Under the pieces are notes generated by a model. The model was given only the letters and a program-made list of their open reading frames with translations. It searched no databases and had not been told where the DNA came from. Shown here one piece after another: positions 31,958 to 47,778 of a DNA stretch of 64,000 bases; positions within the stretch are counted from its first letter, which is position 1; every line of letters starts with the position of its first letter. Location of the stretch: positions 1,632,210 to 1,696,209 of the forward strand of contig CM074815.1 of the NCBI GenBank assembly GCA_037447605.1, written 5' to 3'. A program made the position numbers and the translations under genes. This DNA comes from Zygnema circumcarinatum (Eukaryota; Streptophyta; Zygnematophyceae; Zygnematales; Zygnemataceae).

Positions 31958-33291
31958 AAGTCTTTTGCTTGACTGCAAAGGAGCTGGAGCCACCTTTCTT
32001 CCATGTCCTCCTTCTGAGCATCCCCGGCAGAACCATTCTAAGGCTGCGTCCCCATGGTTCAACATCCTTCAGCTGAATGAACCACTCCAAATTCGGGATT
32101 CGGTTCTTTTCGCACCCGAATAGAAAAATGAGATAAACTACCGAGACATTTTGAACCAATTAAGCACCGAAACGTGGCACATTCGACCGAATCAACGTCT
32201 CGTCGGACAAGTCCAACATTTTGCGGGCACTCCAGCATTCGGCCTCGTGTTTCCGAGGTGTCACGTGGATGACACGTGTCGCTTTCTCGTTGGCGCGAAA
32301 GCTGCGGCAAAAAAAAAAAAACACCTTTGGCATTCAGAAGCTCGCACGTGCGCACGATTTTCATTCAACCAGTTGAAGCGAGTTGGAAAGTTGTGAACCT
32401 CTCCGCCGCAGCAGTTTCCAACTCCGGAGGTTCGACCGCCTCCAAAAGTTGAACCCTCAAAACGCGCCGTTGGGGTCCGCAGAAACCGCGCCCGTGTGGC
32501 CGGGTCGCGACAAAGCACACCCCCCCCCACACACACTCGTCCCTCGACCTCGACTCGAGTGCGAGCGCGACCTCGTCTCCACACTCCACACGGCACTGCA
32601 AGAAGAGAGGACCACTCGCCACGCGTGCGCGCCGCTCACAGTCCGACCACGGAGGAACCAAGTGCTCCGCTATCTTGCCACGCGGCATCCAACCATTGGC
32701 TCCAACAGTGCAGTGCTGGCTCCAACGACAGAGCCGCCAGGCCGCCCTCCCCCGCGCCGCCCTGCGCCGGTTGCGCCTCGCATCAACGAAACGCGGCCAG
32801 CGGGCAGGCAGGCGCCCGCCGGCGCGCAGACAGAACGGCCTGCGGACGTACAGGCCGTAGGCCGCACCGTTGTGATACTTGCGTACGGACGGCACAGCCT
32901 TGGCGCGTACGGACGCCGGGGCCCAGATCTCGCTGACCTTGCAACAGAGGCTCTATTCGCTCCGCAAACCGACAAACAGTAGATATTTGCTCAACGAATC
33001 ACGCACCCTCGCCGAGCGGTCTGCCGTTTTTGTCGGAACCCATTCCCTCCAGCTGACTTTTGATTGTCGCGTAGCGCCACTTGACGCGCCGTGCCTGTTC
33101 CGCAACTGAGCAGCCGCGCCGAATCTGATATTTTCAAACGCCACGTCATACAGAATCCTCAAACTCGTCGTCACATACACAAGATCCCAATTTACGTCAG
33201 CTTCCCGCCACAAGATTCTCAGCCGTACGCCCAAACAGAATCCCATCTCCATCATATCACAGATCCGATCCCGTCTCCCCCCTCCCCACCC

Positions 33292-33301
33292 GCCACGTGG
33301 C
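33292..33301. promoter_or_regulatory. Palindromic G-box GCCACGTGGC upstream of the CAP gene
   Basis: Exact ten-base palindrome about 115 bp upstream of the CAP gene's first ATG (33417). This is a typical core-promoter distance for a plant G-box/ABRE. Stress- or ABA-linked control is inferred, not shown. Confidence 0.45.
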
Positions 33302-33416
33302 ACCCACGGCGCCGCCCGATCATCTAATCCCGGGCGCGGCGCGCAGTGCCGCCTCCGCCAATAAGAGCGCAGCCGCGCTCCCTCCCTCCGGCACCTTCCC
33401 CCCCTCCTCCCCTGCC

Positions 33417-34713
33417 ATGTCACGTCCCCTCCCGGCCCTCCCTCGGGCTCCGGCCCTGGCCATGGCGGCGCTGCTCCTCCTCCTCCCCCTCGGCGCACAG
33501 GCCGCGGTCCTGGGCGGGTGCAACGTGTGCTCCATCGTGGTGTGCCCACCCTCCTCGAGCTGCGCTGTGGCGCCGCCCTGCTCGCCGCTCTGCCTCTGCG
33601 CGCCCGGCTACCGCGCCGTGGGGGGCCGCTGCGTGGGAGGGGGAGGGCCGTCGCCGGTTCCCGTAGGGGCCGGTAAAGGTGAGTGCAATGGCTCCGGATT
33701 CTGAGGAAATATGACATACGGGGTGTGAGCCACGCATAGCAATGGTTCCATCAGCCGTATGCATCCATGCATGCATGCGATGATGATGCAGCAGCTGACG
33801 CATGGCCTGTGCTGAGTGCAGGTTCAGGGGGCGTCTCCGCCTCCGCCTGCCTTCCGCTGCACAACTCTGCACGCGCCGCCGTGAAGGTCCCCCCTCTCAA
33901 ATGGAGCACTGCAGGTCTCTGCTCCCCCCCTCCCCCCCCCCCCCCNNNNNNNNNNCCCCCCCCCCCCCCCCCCCCCCCGCCACAGGCCCTCACAAAACAT
34001 CATCCCTTGACAACAAAAAACGGAAAACAAAACTTTTATGTGAATTTCTATCGATTTTTTTCCTTTCCTGAAACTAATCCAAACCCACTGGTCCTGTGCA
34101 AACGCCGTGAACTGCGGGAGGGTGTGTGTGTGTGTGCAGCTGCCTCTAATGCGCAGGCGTGGGCGAGCCAGCTGGCGGCGGGGGGGCGCTGCCTGAGCCT
34201 CGTCCATGGCGGCCTCGCGGGCATGGGCCAGAACCTGTACGGCAGCTCGGGGCCCTCCACGTGCGCGGTCGCCGTCAAAGCGTGGACGGACGAGGCCGCG
34301 CTCTACTCGTACTCGCTCTTCGACGCGCCCGGAGGCTCCGGCTGCAGCACGGGGCGATGGGAGGACTGCGGGCACTACACGCAGGTGGGGAGGGAGGGTG
34401 GGAGGAAGGGAGGGAGGGAGCGAACTAGAAAGCAGGAATACAACAGATATTTTTCAAATGCGGCACTCTCTTGGGGAGTAAGGCTAGCTTTTACGCTTAC
34501 ATTGCTAAAGGTTACCTTTGGGTTTGGCTCTTTATATGTACGTTGTATCTTTGTATGTTGACTCTCCGATTTTTGGATGTGGGATACTCTCAGGTGGTGT
34601 GGCGGGCAACGACAGCTGTCGGCTGTGGGATGGCTACGTGTGCAGGTGGCGGGAGTGTGTGGGCTTGCGACTACACGCCGGCGGGAAACGTGGTGGGAGA
34701 GTATCCGTACTAG
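33417..34713 (+). CDS. Secreted CAP/PR-1-type protein with an N-terminal Cys-rich EGF-like module
   Basis: Four exons (33417-33678, 33822-33914, 34140-34384, 34594-34713) join in phase to 239 residues. A signal peptide (best start at the second Met, 33462: MAALLLLLPLGAQA) directs secretion. An eight-cysteine module follows (CNVCSIVVC to LCLCAPGYRAVGGRC), then a Pro/Gly linker. The CAP domain has LHNSARAAVKVPPLKWS, a GMGQNLYGSS segment, CGHYTQVVWRATTAVGCGMA, and an end at WACDYTPAGNVVGEYPY. PR-1 proteins are apoplastic, bind sterols and respond to pathogens. The usual GEN glutamate of the CAP cavity is Gln here (GQN), while both histidines are present. An assembly gap in poly-C sits in intron 2. 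The fused Cys-rich module is not part of ordinary PR-1. Confidence 0.92.
33922..33978. repeat. Poly-C tract with ten-N assembly gap in CAP intron 2
   Basis: Runs of C flank ten Ns at 33946-33955. True length is unknown. It lies just after the exon 2 donor (GCAG|GTCTCT at 33915) and does not affect the coding sequence. Confidence 0.95.
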
Positions 34714-36037
34714 CGGGAGAGCTCATCTCCCTAGCTATGCGGACCTTCACGCTAAAGAAAAATTGCTGCTTTATGTTATCGTGTTGAGGTAGAGATTGAG
34801 ACGGACAGGCGTGGAGACGCGGAGAGGTGGTCGTGGAGAGGAGAGGAGTGGAGAGGTCTCTCCTCTCCTCTAGGAGAGGTCGGCGTTATCAAAAAATGAG
34901 AATGAAAGGAGAGCGTTCTTGGTGTAGGAAATGGACCAGGTTCAAAGAACCTGAAAATGATTGTACAGGAAGGACCTTTGTGGGAGAGAGTGGTAGGGAC
35001 GCGATAGGCACTGGCTGCCATCTGCAGCTGAAGTTATCTGTCGCTCAAGTGTAATTTAAAAATCGATTATCAAATCAGATGTCTAGTAATAAAGGAACTC
35101 TCTGACAAGTACACGCCTGCTGAGGCGAGCATTGATTCGTATTTTTTGCACCGTCTTCCTTGTACTTGCGCTGAGCAGAAATTGAATTGTCTGCTGCCTT
35201 CACTGGAATCGAGTCGAGTACGTGTGCCCTAAGCATGGTTGATTTGGGTTTGCTTTGTTGGTGTATTCATGTGCTGCAACTCACGGTGCCTGCAGCTAAG
35301 GCATACGGGTACAGCTAAGATATTTTTTGCTGTTTTACTAAACTTTGCCGCCCAAACTCAAACCCAAATGATTCTTTGAAATCATGGAAACCAAGGAGAA
35401 GATGTCGGCTCCCGCTTCCTCTCCTCCTGCCCCCCCCTTCTCTCTCTCTCTATCACTTTGGGAGACCTTACAGGCACAGGGGCGAGAAGCAGCGAGAGCA
35501 GTCAAGGAGCAACAAACGGAATAGTGAGCACAAAGGAAACCAAAAGAGTAGGAGAGGGAACGGAACAGCAAACCGGCCTCTCCCATTTTTATTTGGTCAA
35601 CGTCTAACTTTTTTCTTTTAGGTATTTTTGACGAAGTGTGCGGACACTGCCGAGAAGGAGGTAGTGAGTTTTGACTAATGACTTGGCTAGCTTCGCTAAA
35701 CTCCCATCGCCCAAAAGCAGAACTACGGCGAAGAAGTAAAAAGCCCCAAGGGCATAGCCAGCACAAATTCGCATCGCACAGTTCCTCCTGCAAGGACTCA
35801 TCTGTCTCCTTTCATTGCACACTGGCACATTGTGCGTTATAAGTTTCCACAGAAAACATCGAAGATCCTCTTACTAGTGAGAACTTCTGTCCGACAACCT
35901 GTAGAACACGGCGTACAGAGTTCAGGAAAATCCTAATGGTACACTTATACTCACCCCGCCAACAATTGTCAAGATTTTTCTGCCCTAAGTATGGCTGACC
36001 CTTCCAGGTCCCCTCTACTGTACAGAGCGTTGGGGTT
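34714..36037. other. Spacer between convergent CAP and GH1 genes
   Basis: 3' regions of the CAP gene (+) and the beta-glucosidase gene (-). GAGAGG/CTCTCC inverted words lie at 34836-34878 (for example GGAGAGGTCTCTCCTCTCC). No further gene is supported; the frame at 35338-35793 (-) shows no conserved motif. Confidence 0.5.
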
Positions 36038-40985
<4,948 letters not shown>

Positions 40986-41443
40986 AGTCCTCTGCAGAAC
41001 AAGTCCGAAAAGTATGCATCAAAGATAGAAAACAAAAGCAATTGAATAATATTTTAGGACCTCCAATGCGTCTCTCTCAATATCAGGCAACAGCTGCAGG
41101 AATCCTGAAGGTCAAACATTCGGGACCATCCAGAGGTCCACGTTCACATACAACAAGCATCAAATCATACCTGCAGAAATGCTTCCTCTTTCAAACGAGG
41201 CAATTGTGGCTCCTGCTTGACAGCTCAGCCTCAGGGTAAGCCCTTGCAGAAGGGGATCATCAGAAGGCTGCAAGCCTCCTGTTACTTGACAGGTCTTTTG
41301 GTGCAACGTCACATCTTGTACGGTTCGTACAAATAGTCTCCTGTTGCCTAACAAGCGTTCGGAGAAACCGTTGGCCCGAGCGTGGGCGCCGACACGACTG
41401 TCCGCGGACGTCGACATTCGATTGGCCGCCCGGACCTTTTCTT

Positions 41444-41494
41444 GCCACGTGGCGTGCCTTGGCAGGCGTGACAGCCAGGCGCACGCCACGTGGC
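41444..41494. promoter_or_regulatory. Two palindromic G-boxes 41 bp apart, upstream of GH1
   Basis: GCCACGTGGC occurs exactly at 41444-41453 and again at 41485-41494, about 460-510 bp upstream of the beta-glucosidase start at 40985. Paired G-boxes suggest co-operative bZIP/bHLH binding; the effect is inferred. Confidence 0.45.
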
Positions 41495-41574
41495 ACGTCT
41501 CTAACGGCAATCTGTATCCGTACGTAGCTGCGTGGGCGCCGTACAAACTGTTCAGGTCGTACTCCAAAAAGATT

Positions 41575-41715
41575 GTTGCCAATGGTTGGCAGCCATTGGA
41601 TGCGTCCAATGGCTAGCAACCATTGATGGCCATTGATGGGTGGACGAGCCAACCATTGGCAATGGTTTAAACTGAGAACCATTCGATTGCTTGCCAACCG
41701 TTTCAATGGTCGCGA
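41575..41715. repeat. Cluster of CCATTGG/CCAATGG palindromic words
   Basis: Nearly every 10-15 bases carry CCATTGG, CCAATGG or AACCATTG. Examples are GCCATTGGA, TGCG, TCCAATGGC at 41592-41613 (perfect 9-bp arms) and AACCATTGGCAATGGTT at about 41652. CCAAT is the NF-Y core, so this could be a cluster of NF-Y sites, or a decayed minisatellite. Confidence 0.7.
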
Positions 41716-43030
41716 AGCACTGGCGTCTGTCGTACCAAGTCAATCATTGGCACTGGTTAGCAATAAATCTAAACTGTAAGTACGGAGCCATGTTCTAACA
41801 AAGATCAACCCGGCAAAGAAGGGAGAGGCACCGCCAATGACCTTGACTTGTTATAAGTTTGCACTCCTTGTGAGATGTCTATTCCCATTCTGTGGTGGTT
41901 AATAGGTCAAATCTAACGAATTTGTGGAGCAAGGTTGTGTTCAACACAATCATGCATCCAGCATGCGGCAGTGCGGGAACCATCTCTTACTCGTACTCAG
42001 GCGAACTCTAATCAACTCTCACAGCTACTATAGAATTAATCATCTTGGCTTTCACCATTGCCCAGGTGCCCGCTGATTCATGCCAGCGAAAGCAAAATCA
42101 TCATAAAGTTTCGGTACTCATTTCCCTGCTGAGCTTCCTCCAATTTATTGATAGCGCAGTAGATGCTTGTGCCATGGATTGCGCACTCGGAGCATGCAGC
42201 CGCCACGGGAAAGCAATGATTTCGTGTGGAATGTGATGATGTTGATGCTTGGATATCCGCCAATCCTAGGCTCCTTATTGAGGGAAGGCTGTGCTATGCT
42301 TCGGAACGAGCTCAATGAATTGTACCTTCAAACAACTGTCGAGCGCATTACTGTTTGAGTCCTGCATAGAGCGCCGCGGCACCAATTCCTTCCTGCTGCA
42401 GTTTGCATAAAAGGAGCTGCAGCCAGCGAACAGCTCCAAACATACACCAATTCATCCTTTGGACCAATTCCATCATTACGAGACACAGCATACTTATCGA
42501 GAAGAACATAAAATACCGTATGTTGTCAATGCTCTCGAGTAACTGAATTCATGAATAGTAATGTAACTCTCCCATGAGCCAGGGCAGAGTTCAAAACAAG
42601 CGTTCAACAAAGCGAGTCAGCCTGCTCTTGCTGATCACAATGACCGGCGACAACAGTCTCCTATGTCCTTTCCCCTCGCCCTGAAAGTGCCGGATCCAAG
42701 CAAGGAGCTGTCTCAACCTCCCCATCCATGCGTCTCCTCGCCCTCCGTGAGGATGCTTGCCATCAAAACCGCGACCATGCATGCATGCATGCCTCTCTCC
42801 GCTCGTCCCTCTCACTTCCCACCCCATCAAGTCCCCGAGCCTGATGCCACGCTCCGCCCATCGCCGGTTTGCTATTCAGCGCGGGCTGCGGGGGCGACTT
42901 CGGGTGGCTCGTTGGGGCGCCACGTGGACAAACAACCGCCCGTTTCTTTGTCGTATTGGACTGAGCTGGAAATGTCGCCATACCAAACGATCTGATCAGA
43001 AACCCGCCAAACAAAACTGGTTTGTACCTG

Positions 43031-43040
43031 GCCACGTGGC
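43031..43040. promoter_or_regulatory. Palindromic G-box GCCACGTGGC
   Basis: Exact ten-base palindrome in mid-spacer, about 2 kb from the nearest gene on either side. It is listed because of the recurrence of this word; no target gene is assigned. Confidence 0.25.
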
Positions 43041-44488
43041 GCCACCGGACAGCGGATTGTGGGTCCCACAATGCAGAATGGCCCGCAGTTAGAGCTGACG
43101 TTGACCCCCCTTGTAGGGGATACCGTACGGCAGCGAGTCGGTCCTTACTTGCCGTACGGACTGTCCTTGTGTCCAAGGCCCGGCAGTTGCACATCCACGC
43201 CCCGGGGGGGGCCACGTGCCGAAGCCTGGTTCTCCGGCTGCAGTACCGTACGGCAAGAGTTCGGCCGAGGAACAGCGGGCCAGGCCAGGCCAGCGGCTGG
43301 CCAACTTGTACAATGATCATGGCCAGCTGGCCGACAAAACCGGCTGCCTGCCGGACAGGCAGAAAATCTGATGGCGAGGCTCTGGACGGCTGCCGGCCGG
43401 GAGGGTCGACCGCCGCCTGCTTCCTGATTCGACCGACATGTGCCGACTCTGGTGCCGGACAGGCATCGCGACCAGTGCTCCGACCGCAGCGGAGGGAGGG
43501 AGGGAGGAAGACGGCCAGACGGCCGGGCGGCTGGCTGGCCGGCTGGCCGGCGGGCGCTGGTGGTGGTCAGCCATGGCCACCCGTCAAAATGTTGTACGAC
43601 ATTTAATACTTAAATAGGCAATAACAGACGTAGGCTACTTGTGACCAGTTCTTCGTGGTTCCCAAGGCTAATTTTGTCCGTGTACACTTGATGGTCTTGC
43701 CACTGTGAGATCAATGCTATTTCTTCCCCTTGAGGTCCCTTGAGGGATGTTTCAAAGCGAGCAAAGATGCAACAACAACAACACTACACACACACACACA
43801 CAATACTGCACTGCACGCACAAGCCGGCGAAGCCCAGCGTTCACCACATTGGCACAAAAGTGAAATGAATGCTCAGCGGCCGGCCGGCCGCGCAAACCCG
43901 CGCCGACAGAGCCGGCCGGCCACATTCTCAGTTTGTAACGGCCATTCTCGCCGGCCGGCCCGTCTCCTGACCGTCCGGCCGCCCCACCTTGTCGTCACTC
44001 TACAAGACAAAGCTCCCCGCCCGCAAGCCAGCTATCCATATGTACGGACTACCTGCTCGTAGAGCCGTCCGGCCCGTCCGCCGTCGGCCGGCTGCTCGCT
44101 CGTCCAGCCGTACGGTGGATCTCGCAAGTGGATCCGCCAGTCCACTGTAGGACCGCGGCCCTGCCAGCTGGCCGTGCCGCCCGCCGGGCCCAACCTTTCG
44201 CGTTTGCCGGCGGTCCAGTCGCATGTCCGTACAGATTGATCCAGCGCGGGAATTTGTTGACCATCGCTGCTACTTCCAGTGGCGGGCACGTGTCCTCCGC
44301 AGGGCTCGGCCGACAATTTTTGGCAGGACCAACGGACGGCCGCCGCCTACTAGTTTCCCTTGCCGTCCAGCAGGAACTTTTTACATTGACCGTAGTTTCT
44401 GGGCAGCTTGGTCATCACGTATGTCGCCTCTCCCCGTCTCCGGCTTCCAGTCCCGCTCCAACCATGCGCCTAAGTCCGCCCTCGACGC

Positions 44489-44498
44489 GCCACGTGGC
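44489..44498. promoter_or_regulatory. Palindromic G-box GCCACGTGGC upstream of the coiled-coil gene
   Basis: Exact ten-base palindrome about 380-490 bp upstream of the candidate start codons of the coiled-coil gene. A promoter role is inferred from position. Confidence 0.35.
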
Positions 44499-44875
44499 AT
44501 CTTTTTGGCCGTTACTGCTGCCCAAAAAACGTTTTTCTGCCCGCAATCGCCAGCCGCTTCGTATTTTACAGTTGTCGTTTTCGTCCGACGGACAGGACGG
44601 ATTATTCAGCCAATGGCGTGCTCCGCGAGTGCCGGCTCGAACGTGCCACCAACGGTCCTCATTGGCCCGTTGGCCGAGCTCTGATTGGCCACCGACACGG
44701 AGCGGTCCCTTCGTCCTTTGCGAGCGGTACTCGAGGCGTCGGCCAATGGGACGCTCCGGAGAAACGTGTTGAAAGAACGTGGCTGCTCACCATTGGCCGG
44801 ATTCCAGCCCCCATTTGCGAGGGGAGGCGAAGCGGACGAGGCGAGCCCCGCCCTTGAAGGCCGGGCCGCCCCCAA

Positions 44876-46864
44876 TTGGCAGCTCCCGGGACCGCCATTG
44901 CAGGGCCGCCAGCGGCCGACCCTAACCCTAACGCTGATCCTAACCCTAATCCTGCAGCGGTTCAGACGAGCAGCATGCGGGACGGAGGTCATGGGAGGGA
45001 GCTCATGGGGGAGAGAGAGGATGAGGAGGAGGAAGACGACGAGGAGGAGGAGATAGAGATGCCGCAGGGCTGCACCATGGGAATGCGCCGCCCGCGCGTC
45101 CGGCCCTTCGGATCCGCATGCATGGGTCCCGCTGCTGCCGCTATGGGCAGGGGGAGCAAGCAGGGAGCCTATGCTCGCTTCCGTCATGCGGCCGACAGGT
45201 GCCTGCTCCCCCTCCCGCTCTTTCTCGATCTCTCCCTTTCCTTCTCTCTTCCCCTCTCCCCGTCGTGTGTCTTGCAAGAATCTGTTTTTTTTATCACTGA
45301 CGCGATCTGGAGTTCACCCTGCAGCCTGGCGAAGTTGAAGGAGGAGAGCGAGAAGGAGACGGCGGATCTGAAAGAGCGGCTGCGCGGAGCAGAGGAGGTG
45401 GCGGAAAAGGAGAGGCGGCGCGCAGATACGGCGGAAGGAAAGCAGCGGCAGCTGGAGGACCACCTCGCTCTGCAGAGGAGGGAGCTCACGCGCTTGCTGT
45501 TGGAGAGGAAGGCGGAAAGGAGGGAGCTTAGAGCGGCGAGACAAGCCGAGTCGGAGAGGGTAAAGAAGGAGGGTGAAAAAGGGAGAGGCGCTTTGAAAGG
45601 GACAGGGGACAATGGGAAGGGGGAGGGAAAAGAAAGTGTGCAGGGATTTGATGCTGTGCAGAAAAGTGGAGAGAAGGAAGAGAAAAAAGAGGGAGGGGGA
45701 GGTGCGAAAGGCCTCCCTCCCCTTGTGGTAGGGAGGGGGGTGAGTAACTCAACTGGTGCTGGGAAGGAGCTCCAAGGAGCTCAATTGAAAATTGAGAACC
45801 TTGTTCGGGAGGTAGCGGAGAAAGAAGCGGTTATGAAAGAGATGAAGAGAGAGCTGGAGAGGTGGAGGGAAGGGGCGGTTGGAAAAGAGGCTGAAAAAGG
45901 GTCGGAAGCGGAGGCACAGGGAGTCCCCGGCAATGTAGCAAAAGCGAAAGTGGACGTGGAGGAAGCAGTTTCAGCCAAGAATTCTCCTGCGGAAAGCGCA
46001 GCTCAGATGGAGAAGATAGCAGGCATGGCGGAGGAGATTGGGAGGCTTCGATCGCAGGTGGTAACGAAGGAGGATGCCGTCACACGCGTGGCCGAAAAGA
46101 ACAGGGAACTGACTCGAGTGTTGAACAAAACTGAGGAGCATAGAAAGGAGCTGGAACGGCAGCTCAAGCGGATGAAGGACGACATTGCTCGGTTGGTGGA
46201 TGATCTTGTTCAACTTGCCAAGGGTGAGAGACCTCTCACAGATCTCGACCTTCCCGCAGCCTCTCCAACCTCACCGGGAGTTGTGGGATACCGCCAGAAG
46301 CTGACAGGTATCGTGTTGAAGCTGAGGGAGGAATTGAAGGCACTTGGTGAGGAGAAGGAGGGGGAGTTGCGGCAGTTAGGTATAGTTCTGCAAAGCAAGG
46401 AGGCGGCTATTTCATGGCTGGTGAAGGAGGTAGATGGGCTGAAGGAGTCTTTGGGACAGAGGGAGAGAGCGAAGGAGGAGGAAGCTGGTGGGGTGGCAGC
46501 CATGGCTGAGAAGGTAGCGGAAGCGACAAGGCTGAGAGATGAGGCAGTGAAGAAAAGGGATGCACTCGAAGGGGAGCTTCGAGCCGCGAGGAGTGCGCTC
46601 TCTGAGGAGATTAGAAGGAAGAGTGAGAGTGAGAGAGAGGGAGAGGGTGTGGGTGTGGTGAGGGCGAAGCAAACGTGCAACGAATGCAGCAGAAAGAGAG
46701 AGAAGCCTAAACCGAAAGCTGACGACGTGGGAGAGTTTGGCGCGGGAGTGAAAGCATCTCGAGGCGAAGTGGAGGGACTGGGAACAGAGCTGACCAAGGC
46801 TGAAACGGAGCTGGAAAATGGGGCCAAGAAGAAAGGGCTGCTAAGTGATATTGGAAACTTCTGA
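44876..46864 (+). CDS. Long coiled-coil protein of unknown function
   Basis: An open frame of 662 codons, most likely split by a 126-bp intron (45199-45324, GACAG|GTGCCT to CCTGCAG|CC), which leaves 620 residues. After a low-complexity start with an acidic run (GEREDEEEEDDEEEEIEMP), nearly all of the rest is heptad-like Glu/Lys/Arg/Leu coiled coil (for example KLKEESEKETADLKERL, ELERQLKRMKDDIARLVDDL). It is interrupted by a Gly/Ser/Pro linker, a PTSPGVVGYRQKLTGIVLKL segment, and a CNECSRKREKPKPK patch near the end. No domain is recognised; a cytoskeletal or scaffold role is a guess. The start is uncertain: Met codons at 44876, 44975 and 45005 are all possible, and the first lies in GC-rich, telomere-like sequence. 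Confidence 0.7.
   Translation: MAAPGTAIAGPPAADPNPNADPNPNPAAVQTSSMRDGGHGRELMGEREDEEEEDDEEEEIEMPQGCTMGMRRPRVRPFGSACMGPAAAAMGRGSKQGAYARFRHAADRCLLPLPLFLDLSLSFSLPLSPSCVLQESVFFITDAIWSSPCSLAKLKEESEKETADLKERLRGAEEVAEKERRRADTAEGKQRQLEDHLALQRRELTRLLLERKAERRELRAARQAESERVKKEGEKGRGALKGTGDNGKGEGKESVQGFDAVQKSGEKEEKKEGGGGAKGLPPLVVGRGVSNSTGAGKELQGAQLKIENLVREVAEKEAVMKEMKRELERWREGAVGKEAEKGSEAEAQGVPGNVAKAKVDVEEAVSAKNSPAESAAQMEKIAGMAEEIGRLRSQVVTKEDAVTRVAEKNRELTRVLNKTEEHRKELERQLKRMKDDIARLVDDLVQLAKGERPLTDLDLPAASPTSPGVVGYRQKLTGIVLKLREELKALGEEKEGELRQLGIVLQSKEAAISWLVKEVDGLKESLGQRERAKEEEAGGVAAMAEKVAEATRLRDEAVKKRDALEGELRAARSALSEEIRRKSESEREGEGVGVVRAKQTCNECSRKREKPKPKADDVGEFGAGVKASRGEVEGLGTELTKAETELENGAKKKGLLSDIGNF
44919..44952. 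repeat. Short interstitial telomere-like CCCTAA repeat
   Basis: CCCTAACCCTAACGCTGATC followed by CTAACCCTAATCC: about five degenerate CCCTAA units. They are read as PNPNADPNPNP if the first in-frame Met of the coiled-coil gene is used. Such telo-box-like motifs are also common in plant promoters and 5' UTRs, which argues for the later Met at 44975 or 45005. Confidence 0.7.
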
Positions 46865-47778
46865 CTGTCAAAATTAAACTAAACTCTGAAGCGCATTTTT
46901 TTCTTCAGGGAAAGAAGGTGTGTGCGTCACGTCATATCGTAATGGTTGGGCCACTAGCAATGAAAACTATGACCAAGAGCCCCTAAGCAGCAATAATGAG
47001 ATAAATGCTCAATTCAATCCTTTATACTGAACTCCGTTATGAGACATGGAACAAGGCTCACTGTGAGTTCCGTCAACAAAAAGAAATCGGATCCGATTTG
47101 AGAAGGCTGCACAAAGCAAGAGGTAGCGGCAGTAGGAAGGTGACCACCATTTCTTTTTCGATTTATTATTATCAGCACTTAGTGTGATAAGCCAGTGGGG
47201 AGGGATGTACGTATGTATAGTATGAGTGCCAACCGCACATAGCGCAAGGTATAGCTCTTGATTGGCGGAGCTTGTAAAGGAGGAAGGCGGCGGATCAGCT
47301 TTGGGAAGGTAGGAATAGAGAGGCTACTTTCTTTCCTGCATGTGGGCAAATACGTAGGTTTGCATGTACATGTCTCTTGCTCAAATGGGATTCAGACACC
47401 TGGCACTCAATTGAGCGTCCTTGGCCGCGTCCTCCTTTGTGAATACTCGAGGGGCCTTTCGTCCCTGAAAATCTGAGACAAGCTAGACGAAAGTCAAAGG
47501 GTTCATGTTGCGTACTACGAAATGCATATGTGTGTGCCAATCAGTTTTCGTTGCCAGCATCGCCTTTGTACATAACTTGCTCAACTCCACAGCATGACGA
47601 GTGTCAAGCTTGACATCATGGGTAACTAGAATGCAGCTCTTTGCACAACTCACACATGAAAAAAACAGGATCCCAAGGGCATTTGGATCCTCTGCACATG
47701 TCTAACTAAAGAAGCTTCCAATGCCAGTACGCAATTTCACACCACACCTTCACTGGTGCTCTGCGGGTTATTCTCAGC
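46865..47778. other. Spacer between convergent coiled-coil and membrane-protein genes
   Basis: Presumed 3' UTRs. No conserved frame was found and nothing else stands out. Confidence 0.5.

Larger units (their letters stand above)
29503..33416. other. Spacer between the NYN gene and the CAP gene
   Basis: No convincing gene. From left to right it holds a GC-rich NYN promoter, the GGCCATGG minisatellite, a G-box (30407), a fold-back element (30500-30604), an 11-bp hairpin (30721), a second GGCATGG cluster (about 31190-31330), an AAGTC microsatellite, paired CACGTG cores (32262, 32273), and GC-rich DNA with long random frames at 32360-33000. Confidence 0.5.
40986..44875. other. Spacer between divergent GH1 and coiled-coil genes
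   Basis: No gene is supported. It holds four exact GCCACGTGGC copies (41444, 41485, 43031, 44489) and further CACGTG cores (42921, 43214, 44287), the CCATTGG palindrome cluster, ATGCATGC words at 42778, and CGGCCGG/GCCGGCCGG-rich DNA (43300-44200) with CCGTACGG palindromes. The middle could hold decayed repeats. Long frames here follow from low stop-codon density in GC-rich DNA. Confidence 0.5.

Noticed and set aside
32360-33000. Overlapping long frames (about 150-200 codons) on both strands
   Set aside because: GC-rich DNA with few stop codons; no motif, no splice partners, and the two strands are equally open.
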